Source: Aquamicrobium sp.
Lineage (GTDB): Bacteria; Pseudomonadota; Alphaproteobacteria; Rhizobiales; Rhizobiaceae
Direction: 5' to 3'
NCBI GenBank assembly: GCA_019739225.1
Contig: JAHHDT010000001.1
Location: forward strand, 620,001 to 684,000
Length of the DNA: 64,000 nt
Shown here: piece by piece, positions 16,922-26,211 of the stretch
Layout of the letters: each line of letters begins with the position of its first letter
Numbering within the stretch: position 1 is the stretch's first letter
Position numbers and translations under genes: made by a program
Notes under the pieces: model-generated
Seen by the model: the letters and a program-made list of their open reading frames with translations, nothing else
Database searches by the model: none
Told to the model about the DNA's origin: nothing

Positions 16922-17839
16922 ATGAACGGAATTGCGTCGATCGGAGAATGCATGCTGGAGCTGACCGGCAGCGGGGCCGACTGGCGAATGGGGCACTCCG
17001 GCGATACGTTCAACGTTATCTGGACGATGCGCGCGCTGTTGCCTGAGAACCGAGCGACCGATTATGTCAGTGCTTTCGGCGACGACGCGTTTTCCGCGCA
17101 ACAACTGGCGTTCTTCGCTGAAAACGGCATCGGCACTGCCTTCAGCCCGCGCATTCCCGGCGCACGGCCCGGCCTCTATGCCATCAGCCTCGACGGCGCC
17201 GAACGATCCTTCACCTACTGGCGCGCCGATGCCGCCGCGCGGCGCCTTGCCGACGATGCCGGCGTGCTGTCGAAAAGCCTTGAAAATCGATCACTTGTCT
17301 ACTTTTCCGGAATCACCGTGGCAATTCTGGAAGACGCGCAGCGCGCAACGCTCCTGCAATCCATCGAGGCCGCGCGCGGCGCCGGCAGCCTGATTGCGTT
17401 CGATCCCAACTACCGACCTCGCCTGTGGCAGTCCGCCGAAGCGGCCCGCACGGCGATAGACGGGGCGCTTTCGGTCGCCGACATTGTTCTGCCGACCTTT
17501 CCCGACGAGCAGGCGCTTTACGGCGATACGGCCCTTGCGACGACCGCCGAGCGGATCGCAAACGCGGGGCCAAAGGAAGTCGTGGTCAAGGATGGAGCGG
17601 AGCCGGCACTGGTTGTGACCGGCACCGACAGCTCGACCGTCGCCGCTACCCACGTCGCGAACCCTGTGGACACCACAGGGGCGGGCGATTCCTTCAACGG
17701 CGGTTATCTCGCCGCGCGTCTGCTAGGTCACGATCCCATTGACGCGGCCAGCCGCGCTCATCGGGTTGCCGCGGCAGTCGTTCAGGTTCGCGGCGCCCTG
17801 GCGCCGGTCAGCGTGCTGCGCGAAGCATTCGAAGGGTGA
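16922..17839 (+). CDS. kdgK: 2-dehydro-3-deoxygluconokinase, PfkB family
   Basis: This 305-residue sugar kinase starts with GIASIGECMLELTG and ends with the PfkB signature DTTGAGDSFNGGYLAARL, which carries the catalytic Asp. FDPNYRPRLW is also present. KdgK phosphorylates KDG in the Entner-Doudoroff and pectin/uronate routes. AGGAGA precedes ATG 16922. Other PfkB sugar kinases remain possible, but the N-terminus and NYRPRLW are typical of KdgK. Confidence 0.82.
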   Translation: MNGIASIGECMLELTGSGADWRMGHSGDTFNVIWTMRALLPENRATDYVSAFGDDAFSAQQLAFFAENGIGTAFSPRIPGARPGLYAISLDGAERSFTYWRADAAARRLADDAGVLSKSLENRSLVYFSGITVAILEDAQRATLLQSIEAARGAGSLIAFDPNYRPRLWQSAEAARTAIDGALSVADIVLPTFPDEQALYGDTALATTAERIANAGPKEVVVKDGAEPALVVTGTDSSTVAATHVANPVDTTGAGDSFNGGYLAARLLGHDPIDAASRAHRVAAAVVQVRGALAPVSVLREAFEG

Positions 17840-17840
17840 A

Positions 17841-18875
17841 TCAGGCCTCGCTCAGCAGGCTGAAGCGGAATTCGCTGCGCTGGCGGTATTCTTCCCCCGG
17901 CCGCAGCGCTGACTGCGGGAAATAGGATCTGTTCGGCGCGTCCGGCCACCCTTGCGGCTCGAGGCAGAAGCCCGCGAATGAGCGATAAAGGATGCCGTCG
18001 AGACCAGGAACCTGCCGGTCGGCGAACTGACCTGTGAAAAACTGCAGCCCCGCCTCCGTCGTCCAGACCTCCATTTCAACACCAGACCGTTCGCCCTGCA
18101 CCCACGCCACCTGCCGAAACGGTTGGGGTGCGGCCGAAAGGCAGAAATTGTGATCGTAGGGCGTTTCCTGCCCTGTCGTCTGGCGGATCGTACGCGGAAC
18201 CACGAAATCGAACGGCGTACCCTCGACCGGCAGGACAGCCCCTGTCGGCACGCATTGCTCGTCGATCGGCAAATAGGCCTCGGCCGATATCGAGAGGCGA
18301 TGGTCGTGGATCGGGCTGCTGCCGCCATCGTTCAGGTTGAAATAGGAATGGTGGGCGAGATTGCAGAGCGTCGCCCGGTCGCAGGTCGCCGTCAACTCGA
18401 CGGACAAGGTGCCCGGCGGCTTCAGCCGATACGTGCAAGCCACGTCGAGCGTGCCGGGAAAGCCCATTGCGCCGGCAAGATCGGCGATGGTCAGGGTTAC
18501 GAAATCGCTGCCCTTGTCGGCCAGCCGCCACACACGCCTGTCGAGCCCCCGTCCACCGCCATGCAGCGTGTTTCCGTTGTCGTTGCGGTCAGTCTCGAAG
18601 CGTTCGCCGTCCAGTGCAAACTTGCCGCGCGCGATGCGGTTTGCCTGTCGGCCGACGATTGCCCCGAAATAGAGCGAATGGTCGAGATAATCGTCCAGAC
18701 GCTCGAAACCTAGCACCAGCGGCGCGTCGTGGCCGTCCAGACGCAAATCCTGGACGATAGCGCCATAGGTTAGAATGCCGGCGCGAAGCCCTCCTCCGGC
18801 GATCCGGATGCGCTGGACCGGTTCGCCGTCCTTCGTCTCGCCAAAACGCTCGACGGTCATTGCTTCGCTTGCCAT
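17841..18875 (-). CDS. galM: Aldose 1-epimerase (galactose mutarotase)
   Basis: This 344-residue enzyme interconverts alpha and beta anomers of aldoses. Family marks are GAIVQDLRLDGHDAPLVLGF, GRQANRIARGKFALDG, the catalytic-His regions NTLHGG and LAHHSYFNL, and C-terminal FCLEPQGWPDAPN with the catalytic Glu. It converges on kdgK with 1 bp between the stops. ATG 18860 is a possible later start. Confidence 0.92.
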   Translation of the reverse strand: MASEAMTVERFGETKDGEPVQRIRIAGGGLRAGILTYGAIVQDLRLDGHDAPLVLGFERLDDYLDHSLYFGAIVGRQANRIARGKFALDGERFETDRNDNGNTLHGGGRGLDRRVWRLADKGSDFVTLTIADLAGAMGFPGTLDVACTYRLKPPGTLSVELTATCDRATLCNLAHHSYFNLNDGGSSPIHDHRLSISAEAYLPIDEQCVPTGAVLPVEGTPFDFVVPRTIRQTTGQETPYDHNFCLSAAPQPFRQVAWVQGERSGVEMEVWTTEAGLQFFTGQFADRQVPGLDGILYRSFAGFCLEPQGWPDAPNRSYFPQSALRPGEEYRQRSEFRFSLLSEA

Positions 18876-18903
18876 ACGGGCCTGCCCTGCAGATATGCCT
18901 CCA

Positions 18904-19037
18904 GTGCGTCCTTCGAGGCTCGCTTCGCTCGCACCTCAGGATGAGGGCTGAAGTGCATCGAGCGCACTGTGGGTGGGCTCGATCAACCTACCTTCCTCAT
19001 CCTGAGGTGCGAGCGAAGCGAGCCTCGAAGGACGCAC
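18904..19037. repeat. Palindromic intergenic repeat with 43-bp inverted arms (copy 1)
   Basis: Arms at 18904-18946 and 18995-19037 are exact reverse complements over 43 bp and enclose a 48-bp middle. Each arm contains GAGGCTCGCTTCGCTCGC and CCTCAGGATGAGG. It lies between galM and gabD. The same arms, with three or so changes, recur at 39121-39299. This looks like a non-autonomous rhizobial interspersed palindrome, not an IS. Confidence 0.85.
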
Positions 19038-19056
19038 CAGACCAAGAATTCCGGCT

Positions 19057-20514
19057 CTAGAGTCCCAAGCCGCCTATGCAGACATACTTGGTGTCGAGAT
19101 AATCCTCGATGCCCTGGTGACCGCCTTCCCGCCCGAGGCCCGATTCCTTGACTCCGCCGAACGGCGCTTCCGGCGTGGTGATGAGGCCCTCGTTTATTCC
19201 GACCATCCCGTATTTCAGCCCTTCCATCACGCGGAAGGCGCGACCAAGGTCGCCGGTGTAGAAATAGCAGGCAAGGCCGAACTCCGTGTCGTTGGCGAGC
19301 GCCACCGCCTCCTCCTCGGTCTCGAAGCGGAAAACCGGCGCCACGGGGCCAAAAATCTCCTCCTTCATGAACTTCATGTCGGGTGTGGCGCCCGAGATAA
19401 CCGTTGGCTGGAAGAAGGAGCCGCCAAGCTCATGCCGCTTGCCGCCGGTCACGACCTTGCCGCCCTTTGCCTGCGCGTCGGAGATGAATTCCTCGACCTT
19501 CTCGACCGCCTTGTCGTCGATCAGCGGCCCCTGCTGGGTTCCATCCTCAAGTCCGGGTCCGACCTTCAGCTTCTCCGACGCTTCGGCAAACTTCTCCACG
19601 AACCGGTCGTAGATGCCGGCCTGAACGAAGAAGCGGTTGGTGCATACGCAGGTCTGGCCCGAATTGCGATATTTGGCGACGACCGCCCCTTCGACAGCGC
19701 GGTCGATGTCGGCATCGTCGAAGATCAGGAAGGGCGCGTTGCCGCCGAGCTCCATCGAGACCTTCTTTACGGTCGACGCCGACTTCTCGATCAGGATCTT
19801 GCCGACCTCGGTCGACCCCGTGAAGGTGATCTTCTTCACGAGGGGGTTGGAGCAGATTTCGTCGCCGATTTCGCCAGCCGAACCGGTGACGATGTTGACG
19901 ACGCCCTTGGGGATGCCGACCTCCTCGCACAGCGCACCCCAGGCAAGCCCGGAATACGGCGTCTGGGAAGCGGGCTTCACGACAGCCGTGCAACCGGCCG
20001 CGATCGCCGGTGCGATCTTGCGCGCCAGCATCGAGGATGGGAAGTTCCAGGGCGTGATCGCGGCGATGACGCCGACAGGCTCCTTGGTGACGATGACCCG
20101 GCGGTCCGCCCACGGGCTCGGCACGACGTCGCCATAGGTCCGCCGCGCTTCCTCGGCGAACCAGAGCACGTAGGCAGCCGATGCGCCTACTTCGCCTTTG
20201 GCTTCGGCAAGCGACTTGCCCTGCTCCATCGTTAGCAACTCGGCCAGTGCATCCTGGTTGTCCATGATCGCGTCATGCAGCTTGCGCAGCATCTTGGAAC
20301 GCTCAAGCGCCGATGTTTTCCGGAACGACTTGAAGGCGGCATCCGCGGCCTCGATGGCGCGGCGTGTCTCGGCTTTACCGGCCTTCGGCACGGTCCCGAT
20401 CTTCAACCCGGTGGCGGGATTGATCACGTCGATGACGGCACCGGAATCGGCCTGCACCCATTCGCCGTCGATGAGATTGGCCTGGCGCATGAAATGGCTT
20501 GTCTTCTGCAGCAT
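19057..20514 (-). CDS. gabD: NAD(P)-dependent succinate-semialdehyde dehydrogenase
   Basis: This 485-residue aldehyde dehydrogenase has the GabD hallmarks. They are ATGLKIGTVP near the start, ITPWNFPSSMLARKIAPAIAAGC, catalytic Glu in VSMELGGNAPFL, and nucleophile Cys in NSGQTCVCTNRF; the second Cys two residues on is typical of SSADH. It oxidises succinate semialdehyde to succinate at the end of GABA and related catabolism. ATG 20514 follows AAGGGAGA; an earlier in-frame start at 20538 is less likely. Confidence 0.88.
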   Translation of the reverse strand: MLQKTSHFMRQANLIDGEWVQADSGAVIDVINPATGLKIGTVPKAGKAETRRAIEAADAAFKSFRKTSALERSKMLRKLHDAIMDNQDALAELLTMEQGKSLAEAKGEVGASAAYVLWFAEEARRTYGDVVPSPWADRRVIVTKEPVGVIAAITPWNFPSSMLARKIAPAIAAGCTAVVKPASQTPYSGLAWGALCEEVGIPKGVVNIVTGSAGEIGDEICSNPLVKKITFTGSTEVGKILIEKSASTVKKVSMELGGNAPFLIFDDADIDRAVEGAVVAKYRNSGQTCVCTNRFFVQAGIYDRFVEKFAEASEKLKVGPGLEDGTQQGPLIDDKAVEKVEEFISDAQAKGGKVVTGGKRHELGGSFFQPTVISGATPDMKFMKEEIFGPVAPVFRFETEEEAVALANDTEFGLACYFYTGDLGRAFRVMEGLKYGMVGINEGLITTPEAPFGGVKESGLGREGGHQGIEDYLDTKYVCIGGLGL

Positions 20515-20600
20515 GGTGCTTTCTCCCTTGCGGCGCATGGGGCGCCTCGTCCGATTGCTTCACCAACAGACTTAGACGCATCCCTGCCGAAGCCAAGGCC

Positions 20601-21551
20601 TCACCCGAGAAACCTCTGCGCGACCGTCAGCCAGAAACCCGTGGTCAATATCGCGCAGGCCGTGGAAATGGTCATGGTGTTCGAAGCCAGAACCTGTCCG
20701 GTGCCGAACCGGGTCGCGATGAGGTAGGGATTGACGCCTGTCGGCATCGAGGCGGCGACCACCAGAACCTGCGCCGGCAGCGGCGGAAGACCGATGACGA
20801 TCACGGCGACCAGCACGACGCCAGGCAGAAGCATGAGTTTCAGGAAAGAGAGCGCCAGTGCCGGCTTCACGTTGCCCGAAATGCCGAACTTGCACAGGCC
20901 GAGCCCCATAGCGAAGAGCGCGACCGTGCCGGCGATGCCCGCGAAAGCGTCGATGAAGCGCATCCCCAATGAGGGCATTGGCAAGCCTGTGATCCGCCAG
21001 GCAAGGCCGGCGAGAATGCCTATGATCAGCGGGTTGGTGAACAGGTTGCGCAGGAAGTCGCGCAGAACGCGGAGCGGGTCGGACGACTTGCCTTCCTTGC
21101 GACGCACCAACTCGAACATGACGATCGAGGCGGCCATCATGATCGGCAGGTGCACGGAGAGCACCAGCGACAGCACCTCGATGCCGGGCTGTCCGAACAC
21201 ACCCTGCATGAATGGAATGCCCAGAAGCAGCAGGTTCGAGAACGAGGCAGCGATCCCTGCGACAACACCTGCGGCCGCGTCGCGGCCGAATATCCGCGTC
21301 GCGACCATGTGCCCCGTGATCCACACGACCGGCACCGAAGAAAAATAGGCAAGCCACAGCGACCAGGGCGCGGCCCCGTGGAAATCGACCCCGATCATGG
21401 TCCGGAACAGCAGCGCCGGCACGGCTACGACGATGGCGAAGTCGGTCAGAGCATCACCAACCTGCGGTCGCAGCAGACCGGCCCAGCCCGCGCAATAGCC
21501 GAGCCCGACCAGCCCGAAGACGAAGGCAATGGTTTCGACCACCGGGGACAT
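20601..21551 (-). CDS. AEC-family transporter (auxin efflux carrier type)
   Basis: This membrane protein of about 316 residues has about ten hydrophobic segments split by a charged loop (VRRKEGKSSDPLRVLRDFLRN). The start FVFGLVGLGYCAGWAGLLRP and the later ASMPTGVNPYLIATRFGTG fit AEC permeases. The substrate is unknown. The frame is open to 21611, and no clear ribosome site decides between the two starts. Confidence 0.8.
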   Translation of the reverse strand: MSPVVETIAFVFGLVGLGYCAGWAGLLRPQVGDALTDFAIVVAVPALLFRTMIGVDFHGAAPWSLWLAYFSSVPVVWITGHMVATRIFGRDAAAGVVAGIAASFSNLLLLGIPFMQGVFGQPGIEVLSLVLSVHLPIMMAASIVMFELVRRKEGKSSDPLRVLRDFLRNLFTNPLIIGILAGLAWRITGLPMPSLGMRFIDAFAGIAGTVALFAMGLGLCKFGISGNVKPALALSFLKLMLLPGVVLVAVIVIGLPPLPAQVLVVAASMPTGVNPYLIATRFGTGQVLASNTMTISTACAILTTGFWLTVAQRFLG

Positions 21552-21679
21552 GCCCGCGCGGTAGCGCAATTGCGCCGTCGCGGCAAGCTGCGGCATCGAA
21601 ACCGCAAGCACAAAGCATTGGCTTGCCTTTCATGTCCCGATCCCGTCCCTATATCGGTAGCAGCAACAAAGGGTACCGG

Positions 21680-22240
21680 ATGCTCCGTCTGACAACGATC
21701 GTCGTCGCCATTCTCCTTCTGGCAGGCACGCCAGCCAGCGCCACAGAGGCAGGATGGGCACTGCTGCGCAACGGCGGCCAGGTGCTATTCTTGGTGCACG
21801 CCAACGCGCCGGGTTCCGGCGACCCGGCCAATTTCGACATCGAGAACTGCCGCACACAACGCAATCTGTCAGACCGGGGGCGTCAGCAGGCACGTCGCAT
21901 CGGCGCGCTGATCTCGGCACGAGCCGAGCCGGTCGAGCAGGTTTACGCAAGCCGCTATTGCCGCACGCTCCAGACGGCCCGCCTCGCATTCGGCGACGGG
22001 CTGGTCGAGGAAATGGCAGCGCTCGACCCGCCTTCAGAAGATGAGGAAGCGTCAAAAAGCGCCGCCCAGGAAGTGATCGAGCTGATTCGAAGCTATTCGG
22101 GATCCGGCAATCTCGTACTCGTTACCCATGCCGAAAGCGTCGAGGCATTCGTCGGCGTCACCCCACGCGAAGGCGAAGCGGTAATCGTTGCGCCGACGGA
22201 CGAGGGTATCCATATCATCGGCCGGATCGTCTTCAATTGA
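21680..22240 (+). CDS. Secreted histidine-phosphatase-family protein with altered catalytic motif
   Basis: This 186-residue protein has a signal peptide ([18 protein letters not shown]). The fold marks [46 protein letters not shown] and LVTHAES are intact. In place of the usual LxRH the motif reads FLVHANAPG, so His40 is kept but the Arg before it is Val39. Phosphatase activity may be lost or altered. AAAGGG precedes ATG 21680. It is divergent from the AEC gene. Confidence 0.8.
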   Translation: MLRLTTIVVAILLLAGTPASATEAGWALLRNGGQVLFLVHANAPGSGDPANFDIENCRTQRNLSDRGRQQARRIGALISARAEPVEQVYASRYCRTLQTARLAFGDGLVEEMAALDPPSEDEEASKSAAQEVIELIRSYSGSGNLVLVTHAESVEAFVGVTPREGEAVIVAPTDEGIHIIGRIVFN

Positions 22241-22349
22241 GGGCGAAGGCGGCGACCTTTTTGGCTCTGGCTCTTTTCCTGCCCGTAAAAACCGATTAGA
22301 GAGCCGCCAGCATACGAACGAACAAGCCCTGCATTCAGAGGGAATCACT

Positions 22350-22634
22350 GTGACATCCACATTCGACAAGGTTGCCGACATCATCGCGGAGACCAGCGAG
22401 ATCGACCGCGACACGATCACGCCCAAGAGCCACACGATCGACGACCTCGGCATCGACAGCCTCGATTTCCTCGACATCGTCTTTGCGATCGACAAGGAGT
22501 TCGGCATCAAGGTGCCGCTCGAGAAGTGGACGCAGGAAGTCAACGACGGAAAGGCCCCGGCCGAGGAATATTTCGTCATGGAAAACCTCTGCGCCAAGAT
22601 AGATGGCCTCGTCGCCGCCAAGAACGCGACCTGA
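22350..22634 (+). CDS. acpXL: AcpXL, acyl carrier protein for very-long-chain lipid A acyl chains
   Basis: This 94-residue specialised acyl carrier protein has phosphopantetheine Ser37 in [23 protein letters not shown] and the typical AcpXL sequence [16 protein letters not shown]. It carries the growing 27-hydroxyoctacosanoate chain later attached to lipid A. The start is GTG 22350, as the frame upstream does not look coding and the family begins with M-T-x-T-F. It opens the lipid A operon; genes follow at 22669, 23870, 25183 and 26211. Confidence 0.95.
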   Translation: MTSTFDKVADIIAETSEIDRDTITPKSHTIDDLGIDSLDFLDIVFAIDKEFGIKVPLEKWTQEVNDGKAPAEEYFVMENLCAKIDGLVAAKNAT

Positions 22635-22668
22635 GCTTGTACGGCGGCGGCCTTCGGATGAGCCCTGA

Positions 22669-23853
22669 ATGAGCGCGCGTGACGTCGTCATAACCGGCAT
22701 CGGCCTCGTCTCTTCGCTGGGCGAAGGCGCCGAGCGCCACTGGCATGTGCTGAGCACGCCGGGCGCGAAGCCCGTGCTCGATGCAGAGCGCTTCCAGCCG
22801 TACACGATCCATCCGCTTCCCGAGATCGACTGGGGCCTGCAGATCGCCAAGCGAGGCGACCAGCGGCAGATGGAGACGTGGCAGAGGCTCGGCACCTATG
22901 CGGCCGGCGTGGCGCTCGACGATGCCGACGCCAAGGACGAAGCGCTGCTGGCGACCATGGATATGGTGGTGGCAGCCGGCGGCGGTGAGCGCGACAGCGC
23001 GGTCGACCAGGCGATCCTCGACGCGGCTGCCTCGCGCAACGATCGCGATCTCCTGCTCAATGAGAAGCTGACGACCGAACTGCGGCCCACGCTTTTTCTC
23101 GCCCAGCTCTCCAACCTGCTGGCCGGCAACATTTCCATCGTGCACAAGGTTACCGGCTCTTCTCGCACCTTCATGGGTGAAGAAGGTGCCGGCGTATCGG
23201 CGATCGAGACGGCGGCGGCGCGCATCCGGTCGGGCCAGTCGACCCACATGCTGGTGGGCGGTGCATTCCAGACCGAGCATCCCGACATGCTGCTGGGCTA
23301 TGAGCTGGACGGCTTCCTGCATCGCAAGCGCTGGAAATCCGTGTGGCAGCGGGCCGCCAACGATGGCGGCGGCGTCATCACCGGCTCGGGCGCGGCTTTC
23401 CTCGTCCTTGAATCGCGCGAACACGCTGAAGCGCGCGGGCGCAATGCCTACGCCGCCATCAGCAGCGTAGCGTCCGGCCGGGCAAGACGCAGCGAAGGCA
23501 ATCTCGTCGAGGCGATCTCGGGTGTCGTCCGCGCGCTGGGCGCGCCAGACCAGCGCCTGATGGCCGTTTCCGGCGCTTCGGGCGCCCACGCGGCAACGGG
23601 CGCCGAGCGCAACGCGCTCCAGAGCGCCGGCGAATTCGCCCTGCGCGGTTTCTCGACGTTGACCGGGCACCTGAAGGAAGCACAGTTCCCCTTCGCGATC
23701 GCGCTGGCGGCACTCGCCATTCACAACGGCGCGCCCTACCCGGCCTTCGATGCGGAGAACGAGAGCCCGCTGGAAGGCGCGCCCGAAGCAGTCCTGGCAA
23801 CCAGTATCGGCTATCATCGCTTTGAGGGCGCGGCCCTCGTCGTCAAGGCGTGA
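22669..23853 (+). CDS. FabF2XL: ketosynthase-like protein without active-site Cys
   Basis: This 394-residue thiolase-fold protein starts with DVVITGIGLVSSLGEG as in KAS II. Where active KAS enzymes have TACAS, it reads RTFMGEEGAG (about residues 166-175), so the nucleophile Cys is missing. TGHLKEAQFPFAIAL near residue 337 keeps a GHxxxA-like His. This is the pattern of chain-length-factor subunits. With the Cys-containing neighbour at 23870 it probably forms a two-subunit synthase for the C28 chain (inference). Spacing to acpXL is 34 bp. Confidence 0.88.
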   Translation: MSARDVVITGIGLVSSLGEGAERHWHVLSTPGAKPVLDAERFQPYTIHPLPEIDWGLQIAKRGDQRQMETWQRLGTYAAGVALDDADAKDEALLATMDMVVAAGGGERDSAVDQAILDAAASRNDRDLLLNEKLTTELRPTLFLAQLSNLLAGNISIVHKVTGSSRTFMGEEGAGVSAIETAAARIRSGQSTHMLVGGAFQTEHPDMLLGYELDGFLHRKRWKSVWQRAANDGGGVITGSGAAFLVLESREHAEARGRNAYAAISSVASGRARRSEGNLVEAISGVVRALGAPDQRLMAVSGASGAHAATGAERNALQSAGEFALRGFSTLTGHLKEAQFPFAIALAALAIHNGAPYPAFDAENESPLEGAPEAVLATSIGYHRFEGAALVVKA

Positions 23854-23869
23854 GCCGGAGGAAGACGCG

Positions 23870-25144
23870 ATGCCCAGCACAACCGATCACCGCGGCCGCC
23901 CCGTTATCGCCGTAACCGGCGTCGGTGTCGTGACCTCGCTCGGCCAGGGCGTGGAGGACAACTGGACCGCGCTGACTTCGGGACGCTCCGGCATCCACCC
24001 GATCACCCGATTCCCCACCGAACACCTGAACACCACCATTTCCGGCACGGTCGATTTTCTGGCTTCCAGCGACAAGGGCGCAAGCGCGCTGACCTACGAG
24101 CTTGCCGAGATCGCGGCGCTGGAAGCGGTCGCAGGCGCGGGCTACGATGTCGGCGATTTCGCCGGTCCGTTGTTTCTCGCATCCCCTCCGGTCGAGCTCG
24201 ACTGGCACGAACGGCTGGCGCTCTACGATTCCGCCGACCTGGACCTGCCGGTGTACGAACGCCTGCTTGCCTCGGCACGCGAGCAGCTTCGCCAGGAAAT
24301 CTTCGAGGCTTCGCAGTTCGGCGCCATCGCCGACCGCCTCGCCGATCGCTTCGGCACGCGCGGCCTGCCGATCACCCTGTCGACTGCCTGTGCGTCCGGC
24401 GCGACAGCCATCCAGCTCGGCATCGAGGCGATCCAGCGCGGCGAGAGCGAACGGGCGCTGGCCATCGGCGCCGACGGTTCGGCGACCGCCGAGGCACTGA
24501 TCCGCTTTTCGCTGTTGTCAGCACTCTCCACGCAGAACGAGCGGCCCGAAAAGGCATCGAAGCCGTTTTCGAAGGACCGCGACGGCTTCGTGCTGGCCGA
24601 GGGTTCGGCTGCACTGGTGCTTGAATCCTTGGAAAGCGCACTCTCGCGCGGCGCGCCGGTGCTCGGCATCATGCGCGGCTGCGGCGAGAAAGCCGACGAC
24701 TTTCACCGTACCCGGTCCAAGCCCGACGGCTCGCCCGCCATAGCCGCCGTCCACGCCGCCCTTGCCGATGCCGGCATGAGCGCCGATGAGATAGACTACG
24801 TCAACGCTCACGGCACCTCGACCCCGGAGAACGACAAGATGGAACATCTGTCGCTGTCCACCGTATTCGGCGAGCGGATGAAGCGGATTCCCATCTCGTC
24901 CAACAAGTCGATGATCGGGCATACGCTGTCGGCAGCGGGCGCCATCGAGGCGGTGTTTTCGCTTCTGACCATGGCGCGCGGCGTCATTCCGCCGACCATC
25001 AACTACGACCATCCGGATCCGGCGATCGAGCTCGACGTCGTGCCGAACGTGAAGCGAGAAGCCGAGGTCGGCACTGTGATTTCCAACTCCTTCGGCTTCG
25101 GCGGTCAAAATACGTGCCTTGTCATGGCGCGGGAACCGGTCTAG
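23870..25144 (+). CDS. FabF1XL: beta-ketoacyl-ACP synthase (active)
   Basis: This 424-residue KAS II-type enzyme has the complete triad: Cys174 in LSTACASGATA, His in NAHGTSTPENDKME and His in SNKSMIGHTLSAAG. It would extend AcpXL-bound acyl chains. GGAGGAAGA precedes ATG 23870. The coding frame is open further upstream inside the previous gene, but only this ATG gives the family start. The neighbouring inactive-type paralogue suggests a heteromeric enzyme. Confidence 0.92.
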   Translation: MPSTTDHRGRPVIAVTGVGVVTSLGQGVEDNWTALTSGRSGIHPITRFPTEHLNTTISGTVDFLASSDKGASALTYELAEIAALEAVAGAGYDVGDFAGPLFLASPPVELDWHERLALYDSADLDLPVYERLLASAREQLRQEIFEASQFGAIADRLADRFGTRGLPITLSTACASGATAIQLGIEAIQRGESERALAIGADGSATAEALIRFSLLSALSTQNERPEKASKPFSKDRDGFVLAEGSAALVLESLESALSRGAPVLGIMRGCGEKADDFHRTRSKPDGSPAIAAVHAALADAGMSADEIDYVNAHGTSTPENDKMEHLSLSTVFGERMKRIPISSNKSMIGHTLSAAGAIEAVFSLLTMARGVIPPTINYDHPDPAIELDVVPNVKREAEVGTVISNSFGFGGQNTCLVMAREPV

Positions 25145-25182
25145 TCCGCTTTCGCAAACGCCAGACAGAAGCGGATACTCCC

Positions 25183-26211
25183 ATGCGCGCACTGCAACTC
25201 GTCGAGGATCGGCGGCTCGAATCCGTTGACCTGCCCCCGCCCCCGCCTCCCGGCCTCGGAGAGGTCACCGTCAGGATCAGGGCGGTTGCGCTCAACCATA
25301 TCGATGTCTGGGGCTGGCGCGGCATGGCGTTCGCCAAGCGCAAAATGCCGCTGGTCGTCGGCGCGGAAGCCTCCGGCGAGGTTGAGACGGTCGGTGACGG
25401 GGTTTCCAACCTCGCACCGGGCCAACTCGTCTCGATCTATGGGGCGCGCACCTGCGGTCGCTGCCGCGCATGCCGCGAGAAGCGCGACAATCTCTGCGAG
25501 CATGTGTCCGGCGTCCACGGCTTCCATCTCGACGGCTTCGCGCAGGAAAAGGTCAACCTTCCGGCACGGCTTCTGGTGCCGGCACCGCCCGGCGTCGACG
25601 AGATCGGCGCGGCCGTGGCGCCCGTCACCTTCGGCACGGTCGAGCACATGTTGTTCGACAATGCCAAGCTGCAGCCGGGCGAGACCATCCTCGTCCACGC
25701 AGGCGGTTCCGGCATCGGCTCGGCCGCGATCCAGCTAGCACGGCGCATGGGCTGCACGGTCATCACGACCGTGGGCTCGGACGACAAGATCGAGAAGGCC
25801 AAGGCGCTGGGCGCGGACCACGTCATCAACTACCGCGAAGACCGCTTCGAGGGCGTCGTGCGCAAGCTGACGAAGAAGAAGGGCGTCGACGTTGTCTTCG
25901 AACATGTCGGCGCCGACACCTGGGCCGGCTCGATGCTGTGCATGAAGCGCGGGGCGCGCCTCGTCACCTGCGGCTCGACCTCGGGTGTATCCACCAGCAT
26001 GAACCTGATGCAGCTCTTCCAGCAGCAGCTCAAGATCTTCGGGTCCTTCGGCTGCCGGATGGAAAACATGGCCGATGCCATGCAGAAGATGGCCGCCGGC
26101 ATCGTCCACCCCGTTATCGACACCGAAGTCGGTTTCGACGACATCGGCCGCGCGCTGGAGCGCATGGAAGGCCGCGAGGTTTTCGGCAAGATCATCCTGC
26201 GGATTGCGTGA
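25183..26211 (+). CDS. Zinc-binding alcohol dehydrogenase-like reductase (adh2XL type)
   Basis: This 342-residue MDR-superfamily protein has a catalytic zinc-domain start (GLGEVTVRIRAVALNHIDVWGWRG), a structural-zinc Cys cluster (ARTCGRCRACREKRDNLC) and the NAD(P) motif HAGGSGIGSAAIQLARRMG. In rhizobial acpXL operons the equivalent gene lies between the ketosynthases and the acyltransferase; it is thought to reduce an intermediate in very-long-chain synthesis. It overlaps lpxXL by 1 bp (TGATG). Confidence 0.88.
   Translation: MRALQLVEDRRLESVDLPPPPPPGLGEVTVRIRAVALNHIDVWGWRGMAFAKRKMPLVVGAEASGEVETVGDGVSNLAPGQLVSIYGARTCGRCRACREKRDNLCEHVSGVHGFHLDGFAQEKVNLPARLLVPAPPGVDEIGAAVAPVTFGTVEHMLFDNAKLQPGETILVHAGGSGIGSAAIQLARRMGCTVITTVGSDDKIEKAKALGADHVINYREDRFEGVVRKLTKKKGVDVVFEHVGADTWAGSMLCMKRGARLVTCGSTSGVSTSMNLMQLFQQQLKIFGSFGCRMENMADAMQKMAAGIVHPVIDTEVGFDDIGRALERMEGREVFGKIILRIA

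Noticed and set aside
18904-19037. CRISPR array or insertion sequence
   Set aside because: The elements are two inverted arms, not direct repeats with spacers, and no transposase or cas gene is present.
22576-23880. 434-residue minus-strand frame over the FabF2XL gene
   Set aside because: The plus strand shows a clear ketosynthase fold within a tight operon; the antisense reading is composition-driven.
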